Below are positions 27,905-36,234 of a stretch of DNA of 64,000 nt, one piece after another. The notes below the pieces were generated by a model. It did no database searches and was not told the DNA's origin. It worked only from the letters and a program-made list of their open reading frames with translations. Every line of letters begins with the position of its first letter. Within the stretch, counting starts at the first letter, position 1. The translations under genes were made by a program, and so were the position numbers. The DNA is taken from the NCBI GenBank assembly GCA_963755815.1, contig CAVWLF010000026.1:248001-312000 (forward strand), in the 5' to 3' direction. The stretch is from Palsa-506 sp963755815 (lineage in GTDB: Bacteria > Actinomycetota > Actinomycetes > Streptosporangiales > Streptosporangiaceae).

Positions 27905-29343
27905 CCATGCCACGGCTCGTCATCGCCGCCCCGGCCTCGCGGAGCGGCAAGACGACGGTGGCCACCGGGCTGATGGCGGCCCTGGCCGGCCGGGGCGTGA
28001 GGGTATCCGGGCACAAGGTCGGCCCGGACTACATCGACCCCGGCTATCACGCCCTGGCCACCGGCCGGCTGCCGCGGAACCTCGATCCGGTGCTCTGCGG
28101 CGAGCACCTGATGGCCCCGCTGTTCCTGCACGGCGCGGCCGGTGCTGACGTCGCGATCATCGAGGGCGTGATGGGGCTGTTCGACGGCGTGACGCCGGAC
28201 AGCGCCGCCGAGTGGCACGACGACCCGGGCTGGGGCGGCGACCCTGGCTTCGGCTCGACCGCGCATGTGGCCGGCCTGCTGGCCGCGCCCGTCGTCCTCG
28301 TCGTCGACGCTGCGTCGACTGGGCGCTCGGTGGCCGCGCTGGTGGCCGGTTTCCGCGGCTTTGACCAGCGGACACCGCTGGCCGGGGTCATCCTCAACCG
28401 GGTCGGCTCCGACCGGCACGAGCGGCTGCTGCGGGATGCGCTGGACGGCATCGGGATGCCGGTGCTCGGCGCCATCCGGCGGAGCGACGCCGTGGCGACG
28501 CCGTCCCGGCACCTGGGGCTGGTCCCGGCCACGGAGCGGCTGGCCAGCGCGGAGCGCTCAGTGGCCAGGCTTGCCGCGCTGATCAGCGCCTCGTGCGACA
28601 TCGGCGCGCTGATGGCGCTGGCCAACAGCGCGCCGCCGGTGCTGGCCGCCCCGTGGGATCCCGCCGTCGCGCTGTTCCATCAGCCGGAAGGATCTGGCGG
28701 GCCGGGTGACGCGGATCCTTCCGGATCATGGGACCGGGCCAGGTCCGGGCCGGTGATCGCAGTCGCCCGGGGACCGGCGTTCACCTTCGGTTACGCCGAG
28801 CAGTCCGAACTGCTCGCGGCCGCGGGCGCCCAGGTCATCCGCTTCGACCCGCTGACCGACGAGTCGCTGCCCGACGACACCGCGGGGCTGCTGATCGGCG
28901 GCGGGTTCCCGCAGGTCCACGCCAGCGAACTTTCCGCCAACGAGCCGATGCGCCGCCAGGTGGCCGCGCTCGCGGTGTCCGGCGCGCCGGTCGCGGCCGA
29001 GTGCGCTGGCCTGCTCTACCTGGCCAGGACGCTGGAGGGCCAGCCGATGTGCGGCGTGATCGACGCCGACGCCGCGATGACCCCGCGGCTCACGCTTGGC
29101 TACCGCTCGGCGGTCGCCGCCGCCGACTCGGTCATCGCCCACGCGGGCGACCGGGTGCGCGCACATGAGTTCCATCGGACCTCCGTTACTAATGAAGCCG
29201 GGTATCGCCCGGCGTGGCAGCTCTCCTCCGGAACCTCCGAGGGGTTCATCCGCGGTCGCATGGTGGCGTCCTACCTGCACCTGCACTGGGCTGGCCAGCC
29301 GTCGTTCGCGGCCAGGTTCGCCGCTGCCGCCGGAGCGGCCTGA
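27898..29343 (+). CDS. cobB: Cobyrinic acid a,c-diamide synthase CobB/CbiA
   Basis: The 481-residue enzyme amidates the a and c acetate side chains of (hydrogeno)cobyrinic acid with glutamine and ATP. N-terminal P-loop PASRSGKTTVATGL, KVGPDYIDPGYH, EGVMGLFDG; the C-terminal amidotransferase domain has its Cys in VAAECAGLLYL and YRSAVAAADS..HEFH.. near the end. ATG 27898 overlaps cobO by 7 nt; ATG 27907 is an alternative. Between the two domains lies an imperfect palindrome at 28680-28728 encoding GSGGPGDADPSGSWD, an insert next to the conserved GPVIAVARGPAFTFGY. The stop overlaps cobI (TGATG). Confidence 0.95.
   Translation: MVAMPRLVIAAPASRSGKTTVATGLMAALAGRGVRVSGHKVGPDYIDPGYHALATGRLPRNLDPVLCGEHLMAPLFLHGAAGADVAIIEGVMGLFDGVTPDSAAEWHDDPGWGGDPGFGSTAHVAGLLAAPVVLVVDAASTGRSVAALVAGFRGFDQRTPLAGVILNRVGSDRHERLLRDALDGIGMPVLGAIRRSDAVATPSRHLGLVPATERLASAERSVARLAALISASCDIGALMALANSAPPVLAAPWDPAVALFHQPEGSGGPGDADPSGSWDRARSGPVIAVARGPAFTFGYAEQSELLAAAGAQVIRFDPLTDESLPDDTAGLLIGGGFPQVHASELSANEPMRRQVAALAVSGAPVAAECAGLLYLARTLEGQPMCGVIDADAAMTPRLTLGYRSAVAAADSVIAHAGDRVRAHEFHRTSVTNEAGYRPAWQLSSGTSEGFIRGRMVASYLHLHWAGQPSFAARFAAAAGAA
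28680..28728. repeat. Inverted repeat inside cobB (11-bp perfect core)
   Basis: CCGGAAGGATC (28684-28694) and GATCCTTCCGG (28714-28724) are exact reverse complements. Adding the outer bases gives an 18-bp stem with two mismatches. It falls in the interdomain linker of CobB and leaves the frame open. Its outer sequence CATGATCCGG resembles the arm of the cobN palindrome (CATGATCACGG). Confidence 0.8.
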
Positions 29344-30254
29344 TGCGGCGGCTGATCGGGGTCGGCGTCGGGCCGGGCGATCCCGAGCTGATCACGGTCA
29401 AGGCCATCCGGGTGCTCCGCGCCGCCGACCGGATCTTCGTCCCGGTGCTGGCCCGGCCCGGCGAGGAGGACAGCGCGGAGGAAGGCCGGGCCGAGGCCAC
29501 CGTGCGGGCGCAGGCCGGTCCGGCCCGGATCCGCCGCATCGCGTTCGCGCTGAACGATCCGGGCGGCGTCACGCCGGGCCGCGCCGCCGCCTGGGACGCC
29601 GCCGCCCGCGTGGTGGCCGGTGCGTTCGCGGCCGGCGCCCGGACCGTGGCCTTCGCGACGATCGGCGATCCCGCCATCTACTCGACCTTCAGCTACCTCG
29701 CGCAGACGGTGGCCGGGCTGGCCGGCGATGTCATGATCGAGACAGTGCCCGGCATCACGGCCCTGCAAGATCTGGCCGCCCGCAGCGGCACGGTGCTTAC
29801 CGAGGGAACGGAGTCACTGGTGCTGCTGCCGCTCACCGCGGGCGCTGACGCGCTGGCTGAGGCTCTGGCCAGGCACGACACTGTCGTCGGCTACAAGCTG
29901 GGGTCGGCCGCCGGTCCCGGCACCGACGCGGTGCTCGGCCTGCTCGGCGCGGCCGGGCGGCTGGAAGACGCGGTCTTCGGCGCGCGGCTCGGGCTTCCCG
30001 GCGAGGACATCCGGCCCGCCAGCGAGCTGGCCGGCGGCCCGCCGGTGCCGTACCTGTCCACGCTGATCACGGTCGGCGCCCGGGCCGGGCGCGGCAGCAG
30101 GCTGCGCGGTGCTGGCCGCAGTGCCGGTGCTGGCGGCAATGGCGGTGACGGCAACGGCGGCGGTGCTGGCGGCAGTGGCGGTGCTGGCGGCAGTGGCGGT
30201 GCTGGCGGCGGTAGCGGCCGGGGCGTTAGCGGGGGACGTGGCGGCTCGCGATGA
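29343..30254 (+). CDS. cobI: Precorrin-2 C20-methyltransferase CobI/CbiL
   Basis: CobI adds the C20 methyl from SAM to precorrin-2. The 303-residue protein shows the tetrapyrrole-methylase fold: VGVGPGDPELITVKAIRVLRAADRIFVP, ATIGDPAIYSTFSYL and VPGITALQDLAAR. The last ~45 residues after LSTLITVGARAGRG are a Gly/Ala/Ser low-complexity tail built from short repeats (GGSGGAGGSGGAGGG), which is not part of the enzyme fold. It overlaps cobB and cobM by 1 and 4 nt. Confidence 0.95.
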   Translation: MRRLIGVGVGPGDPELITVKAIRVLRAADRIFVPVLARPGEEDSAEEGRAEATVRAQAGPARIRRIAFALNDPGGVTPGRAAAWDAAARVVAGAFAAGARTVAFATIGDPAIYSTFSYLAQTVAGLAGDVMIETVPGITALQDLAARSGTVLTEGTESLVLLPLTAGADALAEALARHDTVVGYKLGSAAGPGTDAVLGLLGAAGRLEDAVFGARLGLPGEDIRPASELAGGPPVPYLSTLITVGARAGRGSRLRGAGRSAGAGGNGGDGNGGGAGGSGGAGGSGGAGGGSGRGVSGGRGGSR

Positions 30255-31057
30255 CGGCAGGCAAAGTGACGTTCGTCGGCGCCGGCCCCGGCGCGCCCGA
30301 TCTGCTGACGCTGCGCGCGGTGGCCGTGATCGGCGCCGCCGACGTGGTCATCTGGGCGTCCAGCCTGGTTGATCCCGGGGTTCTCGTACACGCCCGGCCC
30401 GGGGCCGAGATCGTCGACTCCGCGCTGTTGCCGCTGGAGGGGGTGCTGGCGTATTACCAGCGGGCCTGCGCCGAAGGGCTGCTGATCGCGCGGGTGCACT
30501 CCGGCGACCCGGCCCTGTGGGGAGCGGTGCAGGAGCAGCTCGACCGCTGCCGTGAGCTTGGCCTGGCCACCGAGATCGTGCCCGGCGTGTCCAGCTTCAC
30601 CGCCGCCGCGGCCAGCATCGGGCGTGAGCTGACTATTCCGGAGGTCGCGCAGTCGGTCATCCTGACCAGGCTGGGCGGCGGCAAGACGCCGATGCCGCCC
30701 GGCGAGGAGGTCGCGGAGCTGGCCCGGCACGGGACCACGATGGCCCTGTTCCTGTCCGCGGCCCGGTCCGGCCAGCTCCAGGATGAGCTGCTGGCCGGCG
30801 GTTACCCGCCCGGTACCCCCTGCGTGATCGCCTACCGCGTCACCTGGCCGGACGAGCTGGTCCTGCGCTGCGAGCTCGCCCGGCTGGCCGCCACGGTGAA
30901 GGAGCACCGGCTGTGGAAGCACACGCTGGTGCTGGTCGGGCCCGCGCTCTCGGCCGGCGGCACCCGGTCGCATCTCTATCACCCTGGTCACTTCCATGAA
31001 TACCGCAAGGCCGACCGGGCCGCCCGCCAGGTGCTGCGGGGCGGGCAGACCCGGTGA
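30251..31057 (+). CDS. cobM: Precorrin-4 C11-methyltransferase CobM/CbiF
   Basis: The 268-residue SAM enzyme methylates C11 of precorrin-4. Motifs are VTFVGAGPGAPDLLTLRA, VIWASSLVDPGVL, ARVHSGDPALWGAVQEQ, VPGVSSFTAAAASIGRELTIPEVAQSVILTR and the closing SHLYHPGHFHEYR. Length and sequence are typical and complete. It starts 4 nt before the cobI stop, and its own stop overlaps a GTG that opens the linking reading frame ahead of cobL. Confidence 0.96.
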   Translation: MTAGKVTFVGAGPGAPDLLTLRAVAVIGAADVVIWASSLVDPGVLVHARPGAEIVDSALLPLEGVLAYYQRACAEGLLIARVHSGDPALWGAVQEQLDRCRELGLATEIVPGVSSFTAAAASIGRELTIPEVAQSVILTRLGGGKTPMPPGEEVAELARHGTTMALFLSAARSGQLQDELLAGGYPPGTPCVIAYRVTWPDELVLRCELARLAATVKEHRLWKHTLVLVGPALSAGGTRSHLYHPGHFHEYRKADRAARQVLRGGQTR

Positions 31058-31245
31058 CCGGGCCCGCCGAGCGGCGCAAGCCCGGCTTGCCGGGGCCCGG
31101 CCCCGCAAGCCAGGTCCGCGCGAGCCAGGTCCCCGCGAGCCAGACGGCTTCGAGCCGGGCCCTCGCGAGCCTGGCCCCCGTGAGCCGGGCCTGCGCGAGC
31201 TGGGCCCTCGCGAGCCAGCCGTGCCGTGCCGGGCGGGTCGCATGA
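31054..31245 (+). other. Repetitive linking ORF between cobM and cobL
   Basis: A 63-codon frame starts at GTG 31054, overlapping the cobM stop (GTGA), and ends at TGA 31243-31245, overlapping the cobL ATG (ATGA). The DNA is a degenerate ~15-bp tandem repeat (units like CGCGAGCCGGGCCCT) and the product is low-complexity (SQVRASQVPASQ, ALASLAP). It matches no family. It may only carry ribosomes from cobM to cobL, keeping the two genes coupled across the repeat. It could also be chance. Confidence 0.45.
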
Positions 31246-32594
31246 CGCCCCCCGTCACGGTGATCGGCTGCGATGGCAGCCCGCTGCCGCCTGAGGCCGC
31301 CGCCGTCATCGCCGCCGCTTCGCTGGTCGCCGGCGCCCGGCGGCATCTGGCCGCGGCGGCAATTCCGGCTGCCGCGCGACAGCTGGAGATCACCCGGCTG
31401 GACGCGGCGCTGGACGGAATCTGCCAGGCGGCCGGGCCGGTCGCGGTGCTGGCGTCCGGTGACCCGGGGTTCTTCGGGATCGTCCGGTCGCTGCGCGCGC
31501 GCGGAGTCCAGCCCGCGGTGATCCCGGCCGTCTCATCGGTGGCGCTCGCCTTCGCCCGGCTTGGCCTGGACTGGGACGACGCGCTGGTGCTGTCCGCGCA
31601 CGGCCGTGATCCGGGGCCGGTCGCCGCCGCGGCGCTGGCCCATCCCAAGGTCGCGATTCTTACCGGGCCGGGCGAGAGCGCGGCGCAGCTGGCCAGCGGG
31701 CTGCTGGCCGCGGGCCGGCGGGTCTACGTGGCCGAGCGGCTCGGCGGGCCCGCCGAGCGGGTCGCTGAGCTGACGGCCGCTGGCCCCGGCGATTCCGCAG
31801 ATTCCGGCGACTCCGCTGGGCCCGGCGATTCCGCAGATTCCGGCAACTCCGCTGGCCCCAGTGAACCCGCTGATTCCAGCGAGTCCGGCGATTCCAGCGA
31901 GTCCGCTAGCGCGCGCGGATCCGCTGGCCCTGGCCGCCTGGCGGATCCCAACGTGCTGATCGTGCTGGATCCGGCCCCGGCGGACCCGCCCGGGGCGGCG
32001 GGCCCGGGCTGGGTGGCGGGCCACCGCGGCGCCCCGGCGGGCTGGGCGCTGCCGGATGACGCATTCGCGCACCGGGACTCGATGATCACGAAGGCGGAGG
32101 TGCGCGCGGTCGTGCTGGCCAGGCTCGGCCCCGGACTCGGCCGGACGGTCTGGGATCTTGGCTCGGGTTCGGGCTCGGTCGCGGTCGAGTGCGCCAGGTT
32201 CGGCGCGCACGTGATCGCGATCGAGTCAGATCCGGGGCAGTGCGCCCGGATCGCGCAGAACGCCGCGGCGCACGGTGTCCGGGTCCGGCTGGCCCAGGGT
32301 CGTGCCCCGGGGATCCTGGCGGGCCTGCCCGCGCCGGACGCGCTGTTCGCCGGCGGCGGCGACGATGGGGTCCTCGGCGCGGCGCTGAAGCTCGGCCAGC
32401 CGCAGCGGGCCGTGGTCACGCTCGCATCAGTCGACCGGGTGCGGACGGTTAGCGAGCTCCTGGCCGGGCACGGCCATCGGGTGTCTGGCGTGCAATTGCA
32501 GGCGTCGCGGCTAACCAGCCTGCCCGGCGGGTCGCTGCGGCTGGCCGCGGCCAACCCCGTCTTCGTGCTCTGCGGAGAGCGGGATGCGCCATGA
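31242..32594 (+). CDS. cobL: Precorrin-6Y C5,15-methyltransferase (decarboxylating) CobL (CbiE-CbiT)
   Basis: The 450-residue protein joins an N-terminal CbiE-type methylase (TVIGCDGSPLPPEAAAVI, ASGDPGFFGIVRSL, VIPAVSSVALAFARLGLDW) to a C-terminal CbiT-type methyltransferase (WDLGSGSGSVAVECARFG, AIESDPGQCARIAQNA). It methylates C5 and C15 and removes the C12 acetate carboxyl. The linker carries a repetitive stretch at 31788-31920 (GDSADSGDSAGPGDSADSG..). The frame is open upstream to 30996 but homology begins at ATG 31242. It ends in an ATGA overlap with the next gene. Confidence 0.94.
   Translation: MTPPVTVIGCDGSPLPPEAAAVIAAASLVAGARRHLAAAAIPAAARQLEITRLDAALDGICQAAGPVAVLASGDPGFFGIVRSLRARGVQPAVIPAVSSVALAFARLGLDWDDALVLSAHGRDPGPVAAAALAHPKVAILTGPGESAAQLASGLLAAGRRVYVAERLGGPAERVAELTAAGPGDSADSGDSAGPGDSADSGNSAGPSEPADSSESGDSSESASARGSAGPGRLADPNVLIVLDPAPADPPGAAGPGWVAGHRGAPAGWALPDDAFAHRDSMITKAEVRAVVLARLGPGLGRTVWDLGSGSGSVAVECARFGAHVIAIESDPGQCARIAQNAAAHGVRVRLAQGRAPGILAGLPAPDALFAGGGDDGVLGAALKLGQPQRAVVTLASVDRVRTVSELLAGHGHRVSGVQLQASRLTSLPGGSLRLAAANPVFVLCGERDAP
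31788..31920 (+). repeat. Repetitive linker in cobL
   Basis: Near-copies of a ~30-bp unit (GGCGATTCCGCAGATTCCGG and variants, itself made of 15-bp halves) encode Asp/Ser/Ala/Gly runs between the CbiE and CbiT domains. The unit length divides by three, so size changes stay in frame. Confidence 0.85.
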
Positions 32595-34555
32595 TCGGCC
32601 TGATCTCGGTGACCGCCGGAGGGCGGGCGGCAGCTGAGCGGCTGGCCGCCGTGCTGCCCTACGCGCAGCTTTACGACGGGTCCGCGGCCAGTGCCCTGCC
32701 GCAGGCCTTCGCCGAGTGCGACGCGATCATCTCGTTTCTCGCCGTGGGCGCGACCGTCCGCATCGTCGCGCCGCTGATCACCGGGAAGTACGAGGATCCG
32801 GGCATCGTCTGCGTCGACGAGGCGCTGCGCTACGCGATCCCCGTGCTCGGCGGCCACGCCGGCGGCGCGAATGTGCTGGCCCGCCGGGTGGCGGCCATCC
32901 TCGGGGCAACCACCGTCATCACCACGGCCGCGGAAGCCGCAGGATCGGTGGGCCTGGATGAATTCGGGGCGGACCTCGGCTTCGTGGTGGAGCCGGGCAG
33001 CGAGATGGCCCCGGTCGGCGCCGCGATCCTCTCTGGCGAGCGGGTCACGCTGACGATGGGGCAGCAGTGGCCGGTTCCGCCGCTGCCCCCGAACGTGGTG
33101 CGGACGCCGCAGCCAGAACCTGGCGTCCCGGCCATCGTGGTCAGTGACGAAGTGCCGCGCCCGCAGCCGGCGGAGGTCCCTGACGACGCCGGCGCCACAG
33201 CGCCGGGCGATGTCCCCGGAGGCACGGACGATGCGGCCGGGGCCGCGGGCGGTGTCGCCAGGACCGCGGGCGACGCCGTCGGCGCGGCGGACGATCTCCC
33301 CTGGACCGCGGACGATGCCGTCGGGACTGCGGGCGGTGTCTCCGGGGCTGCGGGCGATATCGCTGGCGCCGCGAAGCCGCCGGGGCCGCGCGTCACCTAC
33401 CGGCCTCCTTCCCTGGTCGTCGGCGTGGGCGCGAGCACCGGCGTGACCGCGGGCGAGGCGGGCCGGCTGATCGACGAGACGCTGGCGGCCGCGGGCCTGT
33501 CACCGAGGTCAGTCCGGTGGGTCGCCACCGCGGACATCAAGGCCCGCGAACCCGGCCTGCTGGCGGCGGCCCGCCAGCGCCGCTGGGCGGTGGTCACGGC
33601 CCCGGCCGCGCAGCTGGCCACCATCGATGTCCCCACTCCCAGCGAGATCGTGCGGGCCGCGGTCGGCACGCCGAGCGTCGCCGAGGCCGCCGCACTGCTG
33701 ATCGCGGAAGGCAGCCAGGAGCAAGGCGGCCCTGGCCCGGGCGGCCCGGGCGGCGCCCGGCTGGTGGTCACCAAGCGGTCCAGCGCCCGCGCTACCGTCG
33801 CGGTCGCCCGGCTGCGGCCGCGCGGCCGGCTCGCGCTGATCGGCCTTGGCCCCGGCGCCCGTGACCTGATGGCGCCCAGAGCCGTCGAGGAGCTGCGCCG
33901 GGCCAGCGTCGTGGTCGGGCTGGACCAGTACGTCGATCAGGTCGCCGACCTGATCTCGCCCGGCGCGCAGGTGCTGGCCAGCAGCCTGGGCGAGGAGGAG
34001 AAGCGGGCCGGCGTAGCGGTCAGCGAGGCGCTGGCGGGCCGGGCCGTCGCGCTGATCGGCTCGGGTGACGTGGGCGTTTACGCCATGGCCAGCCCGGCGC
34101 TGGCGCTCGCCGACGAGCGGATCGAGGTGGTTGGCGTTCCCGGCGTGACGGCCGCGCTGGCCGCCGGGGCCGTGCTCGGCGCGCCGCTCGGGCACGATCA
34201 CGCCATCATCTCGCTGTCCGACCTGCATACGGAGTGGGCGGTAATCGAGCGAAGAGTTCGCGCCGTAGCAGAGGCTGACCTGGTGACGTGCTTTTACAAT
34301 CCGGTGAGCCGGACGCGAAACTGGCAACTCGGCCGGGCGCTCACGATCCTGGCCGGGCACCGGCCGCCGGAGACGCCGGTCGGCTGGGTACGGGACGCGT
34401 CCCGGCCGGGTCAGTACTCCGGGATCGCCACGCTGGCCCAGTTCGATCCGGCGGAGGCCGACATGCACACGCTGGTCGTGGTCGGCTCCTCCCGGACCAC
34501 GGTCGTGGCCGGGCGGATGGTCACGCCGCGGGATTACCGCTGGGCACCCCCGTGA
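32591..34555 (+). CDS. cobJ: Fused cobalt-precorrin-5A hydrolase (CbiG) and precorrin-3B C17-methyltransferase (CobJ/CbiH)
   Basis: The first ~390 residues are CbiG: N-terminal SVTAGGRAAAERLAAVLPYAQLYDG and GGHAGGANVLARRVA, an Ala/Gly/Asp linker, then the C-terminal CbiG part (VVGVGASTGVTAGEAGRLID..). Residues ~415-654 are CobJ/CbiH: LALIGLGPGARDLMAPRAVEELRRASVVVGLDQYVDQV, GSGDVGVYAMASPALAL, VTCFYNPVSRTRNWQLGRAL. CobJ methylates C17 and drives ring contraction; CbiG opens the delta-lactone formed in the anaerobic route. Having both in one chain is a mosaic of the two pathways and is known from other actinobacteria. Confidence 0.93.
   Translation: MIGLISVTAGGRAAAERLAAVLPYAQLYDGSAASALPQAFAECDAIISFLAVGATVRIVAPLITGKYEDPGIVCVDEALRYAIPVLGGHAGGANVLARRVAAILGATTVITTAAEAAGSVGLDEFGADLGFVVEPGSEMAPVGAAILSGERVTLTMGQQWPVPPLPPNVVRTPQPEPGVPAIVVSDEVPRPQPAEVPDDAGATAPGDVPGGTDDAAGAAGGVARTAGDAVGAADDLPWTADDAVGTAGGVSGAAGDIAGAAKPPGPRVTYRPPSLVVGVGASTGVTAGEAGRLIDETLAAAGLSPRSVRWVATADIKAREPGLLAAARQRRWAVVTAPAAQLATIDVPTPSEIVRAAVGTPSVAEAAALLIAEGSQEQGGPGPGGPGGARLVVTKRSSARATVAVARLRPRGRLALIGLGPGARDLMAPRAVEELRRASVVVGLDQYVDQVADLISPGAQVLASSLGEEEKRAGVAVSEALAGRAVALIGSGDVGVYAMASPALALADERIEVVGVPGVTAALAAGAVLGAPLGHDHAIISLSDLHTEWAVIERRVRAVAEADLVTCFYNPVSRTRNWQLGRALTILAGHRPPETPVGWVRDASRPGQYSGIATLAQFDPAEADMHTLVVVGSSRTTVVAGRMVTPRDYRWAPP
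33190..33372 (+). repeat. Degenerate repeat in the CbiG linker
   Basis: Imperfect copies of a GCGGxCGATGCCGTCGG-like motif encode Ala/Gly/Asp-rich sequence (TAGDAVGAADDLPWTADDAVG) between the two CbiG halves. It is longer than in CbiG proteins I know and looks like repeat expansion. Confidence 0.6.
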
Positions 34556-34567
34556 GAGGGTGCTGAC

Positions 34568-35284
34568 GTGGTGACGTGGCCTGCGGCAGCGCCGGACGGC
34601 GTGCATCCCATCGAGGCCGAGTCGTACCGGATCCTGCGTTCTCGGATTGATCTTTCCCGGCTGCCGAAGTTCAGCCGTGATGTGACCGAGCGGATCATTC
34701 ACGCCAGTGCCGACTTCGACTACGCCACGGACCTGGTCTGCGATGAGGAAGCGCTGACCGCCGCCGTGGAGGCGCTGGCCGGCGGCGCCGCCGTGGTGGC
34801 CGACGTGGCGATGGTCGCGGCCGGGATCACCGGCTGCCCGGTCGTCTGCAAGATCCGCGAGCCGCTGACTCAGCGGCTCGCCCGCACGGCGAACATCACC
34901 AGGTCAGCGGCCGCGGTGCGGCTGGCGTTCGGCCAGGTCGGCCCGGGCGCCGTCTGGGTGGTGGGCTGCGCGCCGACGGCGCTGTACGAGATCCTGGCCC
35001 GGGATGTCGAGCCAGCCTTCGTCATCGGCCTGCCGGTCGGGTTCGTCGGCGCGGCCGAGGCGAAGGACGCGCTCCGGGCCAGCGGGCTGCGGGCGCTGAC
35101 CAACGTATCGGAGAAGGGCGGCTCGGCCGTGGCCGCAGCTGCGCTCAACGCGCTGCTCAGAGCGGCGACGGGCCAGCTCGCCGCGAACCTGGCCGGGTCA
35201 GAAGGCGAGTCCGGGCCAGCGGACCGGACCGGGCCAGTGCCTGCCAAGTCAGGGCCCGCCAATGATGACGAGGTAATGCCATGA
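34568..35284 (+). CDS. cobH: Precorrin-8X methylmutase CobH/CbiC
   Basis: CobH moves the C11 methyl to C12, giving hydrogenobyrinic acid. The 238-residue product has HPIEAESYRILRSRIDLSRLP, the catalytic-His region ERIIHASADFDYATDL and VVGCAPTALYEI, GLPVGFVGAAEAKDAL. The last ~30 residues (SEGESGPADRTGPVPAK) are a nonconserved tail. GTG 34568 is 12 nt after the cobJ stop; the gene overlaps the next by 4 nt. Confidence 0.95.
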   Translation: MVTWPAAAPDGVHPIEAESYRILRSRIDLSRLPKFSRDVTERIIHASADFDYATDLVCDEEALTAAVEALAGGAAVVADVAMVAAGITGCPVVCKIREPLTQRLARTANITRSAAAVRLAFGQVGPGAVWVVGCAPTALYEILARDVEPAFVIGLPVGFVGAAEAKDALRASGLRALTNVSEKGGSAVAAAALNALLRAATGQLAANLAGSEGESGPADRTGPVPAKSGPANDDEVMP

Positions 35285-36234
35285 ACCGTCCGCCGCTGCT
35301 GCTGGCCGGCCACGGCACCCGTGATCCGGCCGGGGTCGCCGCGTTCGCCGCGTTCACCACCCGGCTGCACGCGAGGTTCGCGCCGCAGGGCATAGACGTG
35401 GCGGGCGGGTTCATCGAGCTGTCGGCCCCGCCGCTGCGGGACGCGGTCACCGAGCTCACCGGGCGGGGGCACCGGCGGGTAGTGGCCGTGCCACTGGTGC
35501 TGTCCGCGGCCAGCCACGCCAAGAGCGACATCCCGGCCGCGCTGGCCCGGGAGCGGGCCCGCCACCCGGGCCTGGACTGGAGCTACGGGCGCCCGCTTGG
35601 CCCGCACCCGGTGCTGCTCGATCTGCTGGCGGCGCGGATAGCCGAGCAGGCCGGCCAGATGGCCGAGCAGGCCGGGCAGATACCCGGACCGCCTGGTCCG
35701 GCCCCGACCGGGCCAGCCCTGACCGGGCCAGCCCCGCCCGGGCCGCCCCCGGCCGTGCTCCTGGTCGCGCGCGGGTCTACCGATCCCGACGCCAACGCGG
35801 AGGTATGCAAGACCGCGCGGCTGCTCTGGGAGGGCCGGGACTTCGCGTTCGCCGAGACCGCGTTCGTGTCGCTGGCCAGCCCGGACGTGCCCGCCGGGCT
35901 GGAGCGATGCCGCCTGCTCGGGGCCACCCGGGTCATCGTGGCCAGGTACTTCCTGTTCCCCGGCATCCTGCCGGACCGGATCGCGGCGCAGGCGACCGCG
36001 TACGGCCAGGCGCATCCGGACCTCGAGGTGCGCTGCACGGAGGTTCTCGGCGACACCGACGAGCTGGCCGGCCTGGTCGCGGAGCGTTACCACGAAGCCC
36101 TGGCCGGTGACATCAGGATGAACTGCGACGTTTGCGCGTACCGGACGGCGCTGCCGGGCTTCGAGTACCGGGTCGGCGCGGCGCAGCGGCCGCACGCGCA
36201 TCCGCACGACGACGGTCACGTCCATGTCCACTGA
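35281..36234 (+). CDS. cbiX: CbiX-like sirohydrochlorin cobalt/iron chelatase, His-rich tail
   Basis: The 317-residue protein has two CbiX-like halves: LLLAGHGTRDPAGVAAF with the metal His, PLVLSAASHAKSDIP, and a second half LLVARGSTDPDANAEVCKTARLLWEGRDF, ARYFLFPGILPDRIAAQ. A Pro/Gly/Thr repeat (GPAPTGPALTGPAPPGP) joins them. It ends in NCDVCAYRTALPGFEYRVG.. and a histidine tail HAHPHDDGHVHVH, probably for metal storage or delivery. The family inserts Co2+ (or Fe2+ for sirohaem) early, at the sirohydrochlorin stage, unlike CobN. The gene overlaps bluB-cobT by 11 nt. Confidence 0.88.
   Translation: MNRPPLLLAGHGTRDPAGVAAFAAFTTRLHARFAPQGIDVAGGFIELSAPPLRDAVTELTGRGHRRVVAVPLVLSAASHAKSDIPAALARERARHPGLDWSYGRPLGPHPVLLDLLAARIAEQAGQMAEQAGQIPGPPGPAPTGPALTGPAPPGPPPAVLLVARGSTDPDANAEVCKTARLLWEGRDFAFAETAFVSLASPDVPAGLERCRLLGATRVIVARYFLFPGILPDRIAAQATAYGQAHPDLEVRCTEVLGDTDELAGLVAERYHEALAGDIRMNCDVCAYRTALPGFEYRVGAAQRPHAHPHDDGHVHVH

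Noticed and set aside
29891..31648. 585-codon antisense frame across cobI, cobM and cobL
   Set aside because: Mirrors the repeats of three well-defined sense genes; no homology.
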